Positions 30,608 through 40,049 of a DNA stretch of 64,000 nt are shown here, one piece after another. Position 1 is the stretch's first letter; the number at the start of each line of letters is the position of its first letter. The stretch comes from Solirubrobacteraceae bacterium. Its GTDB lineage: Bacteria > Actinomycetota > Thermoleophilia > Solirubrobacterales > Solirubrobacteraceae. The notes below the pieces were generated by a model, which saw only the letters and a list, made by a program, of their open reading frames with translations, made no database searches and was not told the origin of the DNA. The stretch covers positions 118,553 through 182,552 of the forward strand of contig JAPSGI010000010.1 of NCBI GenBank assembly GCA_031177685.1. The letters are read 5' to 3'. Position numbers and translations under genes: made by a program.

Positions 30608-30644
30608 TGCGACATTGACCACATATAGCGGGGTCAATGTCGCA
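30608..30644. repeat. 13-bp perfect inverted repeat after the ahcY-like gene
   Basis: TGCGACATTGACC (30608-30620) and GGTCAATGTCGCA (30632-30644) are exact reverse complements around an 11-base AT-richer centre. The element begins six bases past the stop of the ahcY-like gene (30650) and lies upstream of the secreted-protein gene. It can act as a terminator hairpin for the merR-ahcY operon or as an operator. There is no T-run. It looks like a REP-type element, but no second copy was noticed in this window. Confidence 0.65.
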
Positions 30645-30649
30645 CGGGG

Positions 30650-31867
30650 TCAGGCCCAGGTGTCGAGGTAGTCGCGCTGGGCGGGGGTGAGGGCGTCGAT
30701 CTCGACGCCGAGGGCGGTGAGCTTGAGGCGGGCCACCTCGTGGTCGATCTCGGCGGGGACCGGATGGACGCCGGGCTCGCGCTCGCCCGCGTGGCGGACG
30801 AGGTCCTCGACGCACAGGGCCTGCAGGGCGAACGAGACGTCCATCACGGCGGCGGGATGGCCCTCGGCGGCCGCGAGGTTGACCACGCGCCCGCGGGCCA
30901 GCAGGTGCAGCCGCCGGCCACCGACGTCGTAGGCCTCCACGAGCGGCCGGACCTCGTGGACGGACTCGGCCAGCGCGGCCAGGTCGTCGAGGTCGATCTC
31001 CACGTCGAAGTGCCCGGCGTTGGCCAGCACGGCCCCGTCCTTCATGCGCTCGAAATGCTCGCGGCGCAGGACGCCGCGCGAGCCGGTCACGGTCACGAAG
31101 ACGTCGCCGCGCTCCGCCGCGCGCCGCGCGGGCATGACCTCGTAGCCGTCCATGCGCGCCTCCAGCGCCGAGAGCGGGTCGACCTCGCACACCACCACGG
31201 CGGCGCCGGCGCCGCGCGCGCGCGCCGCGATCCCCCGGCCGGTCTGGCCGTAGCCCAGCACGACCAGCGTCTGGCCGGCCAGCAGGACGTTCGTCGCGCG
31301 CAGGATCCCGTCCAGCGCCGACTGCCCGGTCCCGTGGCGGTCGTTGAACGCGCGCTCGCAGCGCGCCTCGTTGACCGCCAGCACCGGACAGCGCAGCGAC
31401 CCCTCGGCGGCGAGCCGGCGCACCCGAACCAGCCCCGTAGTCGTCTCCTCCAGGGCGCCGAGCAGGTCGCCGGGGCCGGAGGGACGAGCGTGCAGCGAGA
31501 CCACCAGGTCCGCCCCGTCGTCCAGCGTGACCTGCGGCGACGAGGAGGCCAGCGTCGCCACGTGGGCCGAGAACTCCTCGAAGCCCTCCCCCCGCCGCCC
31601 GAGCACCTCGATGCCGTCGTTCTCCGAAAGAGCCTCAGCGACCTCGTCCTGCGTGGTCATGGGGTTCGCGGCGGCCAGGTTCACGGAAGCGCCGCCGGCG
31701 GAGAGAGCCCGCGCAAGGCACGCCGTCTCCGCGGTGACATGCAGGCACGCCCCGACCCGCACACCCTCGAGCGGGCGCGCCTCCGAGAAGCGCGCCGCGA
31801 TCGAGCGCAGCACCGGCATCTGGCCCGCCGCCCATTCGATGCGGGCCGTCCCGGCGCCGCGCGCCAC
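30650..31867 (-). CDS. AhcY-like protein with altered catalytic residues
   Basis: The protein has 405 residues and starts at GTG 31867, three bases after ahcY. It aligns with S-adenosylhomocysteine hydrolase along its length: the NAD loop GYGQTGRG, LHVTAETA, LDDGADLVVSLH and EETTTG are present. It carries GTGQS, as in the archaeal/Thermotoga-type (S-inosylhomocysteine hydrolase) branch. At the catalytic block the usual TKxKFDNxYG reads CERAFNDRHG: the Lys is Glu171, the Asp is Asn175 and the Asn is Asp176. The C-terminal KPDHYRY, which reaches the partner subunit's NAD, is absent. Normal hydrolase activity is doubtful; a regulatory pseudo-enzyme or a new reaction is possible. Confidence 0.85.
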   Translation of the reverse strand: MARGAGTARIEWAAGQMPVLRSIAARFSEARPLEGVRVGACLHVTAETACLARALSAGGASVNLAAANPMTTQDEVAEALSENDGIEVLGRRGEGFEEFSAHVATLASSSPQVTLDDGADLVVSLHARPSGPGDLLGALEETTTGLVRVRRLAAEGSLRCPVLAVNEARCERAFNDRHGTGQSALDGILRATNVLLAGQTLVVLGYGQTGRGIAARARGAGAAVVVCEVDPLSALEARMDGYEVMPARRAAERGDVFVTVTGSRGVLRREHFERMKDGAVLANAGHFDVEIDLDDLAALAESVHEVRPLVEAYDVGGRRLHLLARGRVVNLAAAEGHPAAVMDVSFALQALCVEDLVRHAGEREPGVHPVPAEIDHEVARLKLTALGVEIDALTPAQRDYLDTWA

Positions 31868-31870
31868 GGC

Positions 31871-33318
<1,448 letters not shown>

Positions 33319-33322
<4 letters not shown>

Positions 33323-33687
33323 CGAACCTCCAGTTGGGATTGGGCGGCGAGGAGTCGCTCGTGCTTGTCCTGCTCGAAGCGCAGCCACTCTCCGGGGGAA
33401 ACCTCGTCGGGACGCCGGGGCCGGGCCGACAACCACTCGTCGACGGCCTCGCGCAGGCCGGCGTCCTCGCGCATGCGCCGCGCGAAGCTCACCTCCGCCA
33501 GCCCGACGTCGTGGCGCTCGAGCAGCTCGCGCAGGGTGCGCAGCCGCTGCAGCTGCCCGGGGCCGTACAGGCGGTAGCCGGCGTCCGAGCGCGGCGGGAC
33601 CACGAGCCCCGCGCGCTCGACGTAGCGCAGCATCCGCGGCGACCACCCCGTCGTGGCGGCCGCCTCGTTGACTGTGAGCGCGTCCAC
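33319..33687 (-). CDS. MerR-family regulator of the ahcY operon
   Basis: The protein has 122 residues. A MerR-type winged helix occupies residues 1-70 ([25 protein letters not shown], shown in family order; [21 protein letters not shown]). The C-terminal effector part is short and lacks cysteines, so metal sensing is unlikely. The start is GTG 33687. TAGGGT at 33695-33700 lies seven bases before it, so the mRNA may be leaderless. It is translationally coupled to ahcY, making it the probable regulator of this methyl-cycle operon. Confidence 0.88.
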
Positions 33688-33694
33688 GCAGGTA

Positions 33695-33715
33695 ACCCTA
33701 ACACGGTCGTGTCAA
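33695..33715 (-). promoter_or_regulatory. merR-ahcY promoter with inverted repeat
   Basis: The minus strand reads TTGACA (33710-33715), then a near-perfect inverted repeat TGACACG-AC-CGTGTTA (33699-33714; inner ACACG/CGTGT exact), then TAGGGT (33695-33700). MerR regulators bind such dyads in their own promoters. TAGGGT at seven bases from the GTG fits a leaderless start. The TTGACA is too close to that -10 to be its -35, so it may be part of the operator. Confidence 0.55.
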
Positions 33716-33805
33716 GGTTCCGCGACGGTCAGAATCCGGACACCGGGACACAACTCCGCGGCCGCGGCCGGTTGGGTGAGGCAACCGACTCAGGAGGACA
33801 CCCTC

Positions 33806-34453
33806 ATGCGACGCATCACTCGCCGGCGGCCATCGCCGGCCCTCGTCGTGGCCACCATCGCACTGTTCCTCGCCGCCGGCGGGACCAGCTACGCGCTCAC
33901 GCTTCCCGTCAACAGCGTGGGCAGCGCCCAGCTGAAGGCGGGACGCGTCCTGAACTCCAAGCTGCACCCCGGCGCCGTCTCCAACAGCAAGATGGGCCGC
34001 GGCGCGGTCACCTTCTCGAAGATGGCCAACAACCAGATGACCACGGTGAAGATCCGCGACGCCTCGCTGCTGGGCCAGGACCTGGCGTCCAACACCGTCA
34101 CCGGCGCGCAGATCGACGAGGCCTCACTGGGCATCACGCGCTTCGCGCTGGTGGACGGCTCGGGCAACCTCGCCACCGGCAGCTCCGGCGTGAGCGTCGC
34201 CTCGGTGGTCGGCAACACCGTCGTGGTCAACATGGGCGCGAGCGTGGCGGGCCGCCCGATCCTCGCCACGGTCAGCGGCGCGGCGCCGGGCCAGATCACG
34301 GCCGCGCCGTGCGGCGGCGCGAGCTCGTCGAACCCCAACGGCGTGGCCTGCGCCGGGGCGTTCACGACGCCGCAGTACGTACAGGTCAAGACGTTCGACG
34401 GAGCGGGCGCGGAGGCCCTGCGGCCGTTCTCGCTCTCGGTGCCGCTGGCCTGA
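33806..34453 (+). CDS. secreted protein of a Thermoleophilia-type family
   Basis: The protein has 215 residues. The start is fixed by AGGAGG at 33792-33797, eight bases before the ATG. The leader RRRPSPALVVATIALFLAAG, then GTSYA, is followed by short repeats (NSVGSAQLKAGRVLNSKLHPG, shown as one family motif; VSNSKMGRGAVTFSKM) like those of an abundant, uncharacterised secreted family of this class. A C-terminal beta domain carries one Cys pair. Role unknown; probably extracellular. Confidence 0.8.
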   Translation: MRRITRRRPSPALVVATIALFLAAGGTSYALTLPVNSVGSAQLKAGRVLNSKLHPGAVSNSKMGRGAVTFSKMANNQMTTVKIRDASLLGQDLASNTVTGAQIDEASLGITRFALVDGSGNLATGSSGVSVASVVGNTVVVNMGASVAGRPILATVSGAAPGQITAAPCGGASSSNPNGVACAGAFTTPQYVQVKTFDGAGAEALRPFSLSVPLA

Positions 34454-34458
34454 CGCGG

Positions 34459-34488
34459 TTGACTTGCGAGGGGCGGCGCGGATAGCGT
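34459..34488 (+). promoter_or_regulatory. leaderless promoter of the FG-GAP protein
   Basis: TTGACT (34459-34464), an 18-base spacer and TAGCGT (34483-34488) lie six bases before the ATG at 34495. Both boxes fit a main sigma factor promoter, and the spacing leaves no room for a leader. Confidence 0.6.
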
Positions 34489-34494
34489 CGCCCC

Positions 34495-35889
34495 ATGCGA
34501 GCCCTCCTTGGCGCGCTCGCGGCCACCCTGCTGGTGGCCGCCCCGGCGCACGCCGCGAACGCAACGTTCCTGACCGCCGAGAACTTCCGCGCCCACACGG
34601 GGCCGACGAGCCTGGTGACCGGCAACTACTTCGCCGACGGCATCAACTGGCCCGACGTCGTGGTGGTCAACCAGCTCTCCAACGACATCTCGTTCATGAG
34701 CGGGAGTCCCTTCGGATCGCTCGGCTCGACGACCAACCGGCGCGCGCAGGCGGGCCCGGTCGCGGTCGCGGAGGGACCCGCCGACGCCGACAACGACCTC
34801 AACCTGGCGATCGCCAACCGCGGGTCGAACAGCTTCGGGATCGTCCCCGACCTCCAGGACGTGATCGGCAGCGAGTTCTTCGTGGGCGCGACCGGCTTCC
34901 AGCCCTCGGCGATCACGACGAACTACCTCGACGTGATCGTGGCCAACGAGGGGTCCGACGACATCACGTACGCCGCGGGCGACGGTACGGGCGGCTACGG
35001 CTTCGGCCGCTTCCCCGCCGGCGACGGGCCCAGCGGCGTGGTGACGACCGACGGGACGAACGACGGCCTGGACGACGTGATCGTCTCCAACCGCAACGCG
35101 AACACGATCTCGGTGCTGGCCGCGCAGCCCAACTCCGCCAGCAGCTCGGGCACCCCGACGCCGCCGGTCTTCGCGGCCCCCGTGCAGTACCCGGCCGGGT
35201 CGTCGCCGTCCGACGTCGCGCTCGGCCAGCTCGACGGATCCGGCCCGCCCGACCTCGTCGTGCCCAACGAGGACGCGGCGACCGTGACGGTCCTGCTCGG
35301 CGTGTCCACCGGCGGCTACGGCCCGCCGTTCGCCTACCGCGTCGGCAACGGGCCGACCGCCGTCGCGCTGGGCGACGTCAACGGCGACCGCCGTACGGAC
35401 ATCGTGGCCGCGAACTCGCTCTCGAACACCGTGTCGCTGCTGCAGGGCAACGGCAACGGCACGTTCCAGGCGGCGCGCACCTTCCGCGCGCACACGCGGC
35501 CCAGCGACGTGGCCATCGAGGACATGAACCGCGACGGCGCGCCGGACCTCGTCGTGGCCAACGCCGGCTCGGGCGACGTGTCGGTGCTGCTGCAGTCGCC
35601 GGCGGGGATCGCCTCCTGCCACGACCTCACCTACAAGGGCAAGCGGATCGTCTCCTGCGGCATCCGCGTCGCCGGGTATTCGCGGTCGGTGCGCGCGTAC
35701 GGCCGCGCCACCAGCTCGACCGGGCGCACCACCTACGCGACGGCGGCGATGACCATCAACCAAAGGCCGAACTCGACGAGCACCATGCGGCTGATCCCGC
35801 GCGGATCGCTGCCGAAGTTCATCCAGGTGAGCGTCACCTTCTCGATCCCCGGGTCCACCCGCCGGGTCACGCAGTACGTGACGGGCTAG
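34495..35889 (+). CDS. secreted FG-GAP/VCBS repeat beta-propeller protein
   Basis: The protein has 464 residues, with a signal peptide (MRALLGALAATLLVAAPAHA). It contains about six FG-GAP-like repeats of the form VALGDVNGDRRTDIVAANS or IEDMNRDGAPDLVVANAGSG, with calcium-binding DxNxDG loops, which fold as an integrin-like beta-propeller. A C-terminal beta domain of about 90 residues has two cysteines. Such proteins bind surfaces or polysaccharides. Its stop and that of the convergent enoyl-CoA hydratase share CTAG. Confidence 0.88.
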   Translation: MRALLGALAATLLVAAPAHAANATFLTAENFRAHTGPTSLVTGNYFADGINWPDVVVVNQLSNDISFMSGSPFGSLGSTTNRRAQAGPVAVAEGPADADNDLNLAIANRGSNSFGIVPDLQDVIGSEFFVGATGFQPSAITTNYLDVIVANEGSDDITYAAGDGTGGYGFGRFPAGDGPSGVVTTDGTNDGLDDVIVSNRNANTISVLAAQPNSASSSGTPTPPVFAAPVQYPAGSSPSDVALGQLDGSGPPDLVVPNEDAATVTVLLGVSTGGYGPPFAYRVGNGPTAVALGDVNGDRRTDIVAANSLSNTVSLLQGNGNGTFQAARTFRAHTRPSDVAIEDMNRDGAPDLVVANAGSGDVSVLLQSPAGIASCHDLTYKGKRIVSCGIRVAGYSRSVRAYGRATSSTGRTTYATAAMTINQRPNSTSTMRLIPRGSLPKFIQVSVTFSIPGSTRRVTQYVTG

Positions 35890-36581
35890 CCCAGCAGCGC
35901 CTCGCGCAGGACGCGCTCCTCGTCAGCGAACAGCGCGCCGCGCGCGTGCTCGGCGGCCAGCAGGATCCGGCGCTTGACCTCGAGCAGCGCGGGCAGGGGC
36001 TGGGCGGCGATCGCGCCGGCCAGCGCGCAGGCGGCCACGGCGGCGTCGTCGACCACCTCGCGCACCAGCCCGTGCCGCAGCGCCTCCTCGGCATCCAGCA
36101 GTCGTCCGGTCAGGCACAGCTCGCGCGCCACCGGTTCCGGCAGCGCGCTCAGCGCGGCCGCGTAGGACGGTGGGATGCCGCGCGGGAGCTCGGAGAAGCC
36201 GAAGCGAGCGGTCCGCGCGGCGACGCGCACGTCCGCGTGCAGCGCGAGCACGAAGCCGCCCGCGATCGCGGGGCCGTTGACCGCCGCCACGAGCGGCTTG
36301 GGAAAGCGAGCCACCGCGCCGAAGGCCGCCACGCTGCTGTCCACCAGCCGCTGCTTGTGCGCGCGGTCGCCACCGAACTGCGTCACGTCCATGCCGGCGC
36401 AGAAGGCGCTGCCCGCGCCGGTGAGCACCGCGCATGCGACGGAGTCGTCGCCGGCCAGCTCGCGCAACGCGCCGGCCAGCTCCTCGCGCAGCTCGATCGA
36501 CAGCGCGTTGCGCTTCTCGGGCCGGCGCAGCGTGACGAGCGCGACGGCGCCCTCGCGGTCGACCGACAGCAGGTCGGGCAC
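35886..36581 (-). CDS. enoyl-CoA hydratase/isomerase family protein
   Basis: The protein has 231 residues, somewhat short. The oxyanion-hole segments AFCAGMDVTQFG and AVNGPAIAGGFVLAL are present. Both catalytic Glu positions of true hydratases look conserved, in FSELPRGIPPS and in ARELCLTGRLL. It probably hydrates trans-2-enoyl-CoA or acts on a related acyl-CoA. It starts at GTG 36581, four bases after the SIS isomerase stop, so it may share that operon although its chemistry is unrelated. Confidence 0.88.
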   Translation of the reverse strand: MPDLLSVDREGAVALVTLRRPEKRNALSIELREELAGALRELAGDDSVACAVLTGAGSAFCAGMDVTQFGGDRAHKQRLVDSSVAAFGAVARFPKPLVAAVNGPAIAGGFVLALHADVRVAARTARFGFSELPRGIPPSYAAALSALPEPVARELCLTGRLLDAEEALRHGLVREVVDDAAVAACALAGAIAAQPLPALLEVKRRILLAAEHARGALFADEERVLREALLG

Positions 36582-36585
36582 GGCC

Positions 36586-37650
36586 CTAGCGGGTCTCGCC
36601 GAGGCGCGCCTTGAGGCGCTCGATGACCTCGACCGGCTGCGGGTCGACCCCCCGCAGCACCGCGAGGTAGACCGAGACGAGGTCGCCCAGGAGCACGAGG
36701 GAGATCACCCGCTCGGTGGGGCTCTCGCCACGCGTCTGAACCACCCGCGTGACCGCCGCGCTCGGCTCGACCAGCTCGCGCGTGAGCGCGATGCGCTGGC
36801 GCGCGCGCGGGTGCAGGTCCTGGTCGTCGAGGAAGACGGTGGAGAAGCTGGCGGCGTCCTGGGCGCCCGTCCATCCGACGATCTCGTTGTGGTCGAGCTC
36901 GGGGAGCTCGTGCGCGAACGCGTGCATCTTGGCGTTCTCGTTGAACTGGGTCTTCCAGCGGTAGGCCACCGCGCTGGTGATGCCGGAGCCGGCGATCAGC
37001 GGCACGGTGCCGTCGAGGTCGCGGGCCAGCGACTTGGCCAGGCAGTCCTCGGCGCCGCCGGGGCCCCACTCGGACACCAGCTCCTCGGCGTGCGCCGCGG
37101 CGACGTCCACCTCGGAGCGCACGCTGGGCGCGGCGCCGGTCAGCGCCGCCACCTCCAGCGCCGCCACGATCATGTAGGCGACCGCCGCGCGCGGCTGGTA
37201 GCCGCCGGCCACGGGGATGATCGGCACGCCCTCGGCGCGGGCCAGGTCGGCCAGGCGTCCGCCCGTCGTGGCGACGATCCGGGGCGCACCCAGGGCGCCG
37301 GCGGCCTCGTAGCACGCGAGTGTCTCCTCGGTCTCCCCGGAGTACGAGCAGCACAGCACCGCCGTGTCGGGGGTCGCCCAGGGCGGCAGCTCGTAGCCGC
37401 GCGCGACCATGATGGGCCGCGAGGCGCGGTCGCCCAGCGCGGCGCGGGCCAGCAGCCCGCCGATCGCCGAGCCGCCCATGCCGGCCACGATCAGGCCGCC
37501 GGGGGCGTCGAAGGGCGGGATCGACGCCGACTCCACCTTCCACGCGGCGTCGCGCAGCTGCTCGGGCAGCCCGGTGACGTCCGCCAGCTGCGCGGAGGGG
37601 TCGCCGGCCGCGAGCGCGGGCCCGTCCAGACCCGTGGCGGTGCGCTCCAT
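36586..37650 (-). CDS. bifunctional phosphoglucose/phosphomannose isomerase-type SIS protein
   Basis: The protein has 354 residues. Tandem SIS domains: GGLIVAGMGGSAIGGLLARA, CSYSGETEETLACYEAA, and a second domain with AGSGITSAVAYRWKTQFNENAK. The C-terminal catalytic motif HNEIVGW matches the archaeal-type PGI/PMI family. It interconverts fructose-6-phosphate with glucose- or mannose-6-phosphate, feeding the sugar nucleotides made by its neighbours. Its ATG shares one base with the upstream stop (TGATG). Confidence 0.92.
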   Translation of the reverse strand: MERTATGLDGPALAAGDPSAQLADVTGLPEQLRDAAWKVESASIPPFDAPGGLIVAGMGGSAIGGLLARAALGDRASRPIMVARGYELPPWATPDTAVLCCSYSGETEETLACYEAAGALGAPRIVATTGGRLADLARAEGVPIIPVAGGYQPRAAVAYMIVAALEVAALTGAAPSVRSEVDVAAAHAEELVSEWGPGGAEDCLAKSLARDLDGTVPLIAGSGITSAVAYRWKTQFNENAKMHAFAHELPELDHNEIVGWTGAQDAASFSTVFLDDQDLHPRARQRIALTRELVEPSAAVTRVVQTRGESPTERVISLVLLGDLVSVYLAVLRGVDPQPVEVIERLKARLGETR

Positions 37651-38750
37651 CAGAACGAGATAGCGCCGTCGGGAAGCGTCACGCCGGGGAAGATACGCGC
37701 CCCCGCCGCGATGACGTTGTCCGCCCCGATCGAGACGCCCTCCCCGAGCACGGCGCCGCCCTCCACGTGCGTGCGGTCGCCGATGCGCGCGCCCGCGCCG
37801 ACGATGCAGTAGGACAGGCGGCAGTCGGCGCCCACGTCGGCGCCGCGCAGCACGACCGACTGCTCGATCTCGGTACGCGGGCCGACGGAGACGTCCGGCG
37901 CCAGCACCGCCAGCGCGCCGATCCGCGCGCCCGCGCCGATCCGGCAGCCCGGCCCCACCAGCGCGGGCGGGATGGTGCGCCCCTGCGACTCGGCGCCGGC
38001 GTCGACCGCGAGGAACCCCGCGCCCAGGCGCTCGCCGGCGGCGGTCTGCACGTTGCGCTCGAGGATGTCGAACGTCGCCTGCAGGTAGCGGTCGGGCGTC
38101 CCGATGTCCAGCCAGTAGCCGTCGCCGACGAAGCCGTAGAGCCCATCCCCCACCAGGCGCGGGAACACCTCGCGCTCGATCGAGCAGGCCTGGCCGGAGG
38201 GGATCAGGTCCAGCACGTCGCGCTCCAGCACGTAGGCGCCCGCGCTGATCAGGTTGGTGTCGATCTGGTCGGGGCTGGGCTTCTCGAGGAACTCGCGCAC
38301 CGAGCTGTCGTCGCGCAGGCGGACGAGGCCGTAGGCGCTGGGGTCCTCCACCCCGATCAGCGCGAGCGTCCCCCGCGCGCCGCTTGCCTCGTGCTGCGCG
38401 ACCTGCGCCGAGAGGTCGAGGTCGGTGAGCACGTCGCCGTTGAGCATCAGGAAGCGCTCGTCCAGCAGCGACTCGGCGAACTTCACGGCCCCGCCGGTCC
38501 CCAGGGGGCGCGGCTCCTCGACGTAGCGCAGCTGGATCCCGTACGCGGCGCCGTCGCCCAGCACGTTGCGCACGCCGGCGGCGAGGAAGCCGCACGACAT
38601 GACCACGTCGTCGACGCCGTGGCGGCGCAGCCACTCGAGCATGTAGGCGATGAACGGGCGGTCGACCAGGGGCACGACCGGCTTGGGGACGGTGGAGGTC
38701 AGCGGCCGCAGCCGGGTCCCCTCGCCGCCGACGAGGATGACGGCCTGCAC
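37650..38750 (-). CDS. sugar-phosphate nucleotidyltransferase (mannose-1-P guanylyltransferase-like)
   Basis: The protein has 366 residues. The nucleotide-binding signature VILVGGEGTRLRPLTSTVPK and PVVPLVDRPF opens a nucleotidyltransferase domain (1-235), with GDVLTD and GYWLDIGTPD. A C-terminal left-handed beta-helix of hexapeptide repeats (IGAGARIGALAVLAPDVSVG) follows. This architecture is that of GDP-mannose or NDP-glucose pyrophosphorylases; the exact base and sugar are uncertain. It starts at GTG 38750, directly at the ugd TAG (zero spacing). Confidence 0.92.
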   Translation of the reverse strand: MQAVILVGGEGTRLRPLTSTVPKPVVPLVDRPFIAYMLEWLRRHGVDDVVMSCGFLAAGVRNVLGDGAAYGIQLRYVEEPRPLGTGGAVKFAESLLDERFLMLNGDVLTDLDLSAQVAQHEASGARGTLALIGVEDPSAYGLVRLRDDSSVREFLEKPSPDQIDTNLISAGAYVLERDVLDLIPSGQACSIEREVFPRLVGDGLYGFVGDGYWLDIGTPDRYLQATFDILERNVQTAAGERLGAGFLAVDAGAESQGRTIPPALVGPGCRIGAGARIGALAVLAPDVSVGPRTEIEQSVVLRGADVGADCRLSYCIVGAGARIGDRTHVEGGAVLGEGVSIGADNVIAAGARIFPGVTLPDGAISF

Positions 38751-40037
38751 CTACCTCCTCCCCACGCCCTCGTAGGTGAGGCCCGCGGCCCGGACCGAGG
38801 GCGGCTCCAGCGCGTTGCGGCCGTCCACGACCAGGTCGCCGCGCATCGCCTCGCGCACGGCGTGCCAGTCGAGCTCGCGGAACTCCGGCCACTCGGTCAC
38901 CAGCACGAGGGCGTCCGCATCGCGCACGGCGGACAGCGCGGAGTCCGCGAACTGCACGCCGGGCATGCGCTCGCGCGCCTGCGCCTCGGCCACCGGGTCG
39001 TACGCCCGCACGTGAGCGCCCTCCGCCTGCAGCCGCGCGGCGAGCACCAGCGAGGACGCCTCGCGCATGTCGTCGGTCTGCGGCTTGAACGCGAGTCCCA
39101 GCAGGGCGATCTCCTTCCCCACCAGGTCCCCGAGATGCTTCTGCAGCTTGCCGACCAGCCGGCGCTTCTGCAGCTCGTTGACCTCGATCACCGCGCCCAG
39201 CAGCTGGAAGTGGTAGCCGGTGTTGCCGGCCAACTGCTTTAGAGCCGATACGTCCTTGGGAAAACACGAGCCGCCATATCCGAGCCCCGCGTGCAGGAAG
39301 CTGGGGCTGATGCGGGCGTCGAGGCCCATGCCGCGGGCGACCTCGGTGACGTCGGCGCCGGTCTCCTCGCACACGTTGGCGATCTCGTTGATGAAGGAGA
39401 TCTTCGTCGCGAGGAAAGCGTTGGACGCGAGCTTGACCATCTCGGCCGAGGGGACGTCGGTGCGCACGACCGGTGCGCCGGTCGGGCGGTAGAGCTCGAT
39501 CACCGCGTCGCCCGCCCAGCCGCCGTCGTCGCCCACGACGACGCGGTCGGGGTGGCGGAAGTCCTCCACCGCCGAGCCCTCGCGCAGGAACTCCGGGCAC
39601 GAGACGTAGGCGTAGCCGTGCTTGCCCTGCTCGGCCAGGGTGCGCTGGATCGAAGCGCCCGTCCCGCACGGCACGGTGGACTTCATCACGATCGCGCGCT
39701 CGCGGTCGGGTGGGAGCCCGTCGATCACCGCGCGCACCGCCGACAGGTCGGCGTCGCCGGAGTAGGTGGACGGCGTGCCCACGGCGACGAACAGCAGGCG
39801 CGCGTTCTCGACCGCGGGCGCGAGCTCGGTGGAGAAGTGCAGCCGGTCGCGCACCGAGGCGACCAGCTCCTCCAGGCCCGGCTCCCAGATCGGGATGCCG
39901 CCGGCCTCCAGGCTCGCGATCTTCGCGGTGTCCACGTCCACGCACCACACCTCGGACCCCAGCTCGGCGAACCCCGCGGCGGTGACGAGGCCGACGTAGC
40001 CGGTGCCGATGACCGCTATCGGCTCACGCTGCGACAT
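38751..40037 (-). CDS. ugd: UDP-glucose 6-dehydrogenase
   Basis: The protein has 428 residues. The NAD motif IGTGYVGLVTAAGFAELG, substrate segment SCPEFLREGSA, catalytic Cys in GYGGSCFPKD, and the hinge Lys in GLAFKPQTDDMREA are all present. It oxidises UDP-glucose to UDP-glucuronate, an activated uronic acid for surface polymers. It lies downstream of the LCP gene with a 12-base gap. The nucleotidyltransferase and SIS isomerase that follow complete a sugar-nucleotide supply operon. Confidence 0.96.
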   Translation of the reverse strand: MSQREPIAVIGTGYVGLVTAAGFAELGSEVWCVDVDTAKIASLEAGGIPIWEPGLEELVASVRDRLHFSTELAPAVENARLLFVAVGTPSTYSGDADLSAVRAVIDGLPPDRERAIVMKSTVPCGTGASIQRTLAEQGKHGYAYVSCPEFLREGSAVEDFRHPDRVVVGDDGGWAGDAVIELYRPTGAPVVRTDVPSAEMVKLASNAFLATKISFINEIANVCEETGADVTEVARGMGLDARISPSFLHAGLGYGGSCFPKDVSALKQLAGNTGYHFQLLGAVIEVNELQKRRLVGKLQKHLGDLVGKEIALLGLAFKPQTDDMREASSLVLAARLQAEGAHVRAYDPVAEAQARERMPGVQFADSALSAVRDADALVLVTEWPEFRELDWHAVREAMRGDLVVDGRNALEPPSVRAAGLTYEGVGRR

Positions 40038-40049
40038 CGAGCGGGAAAC

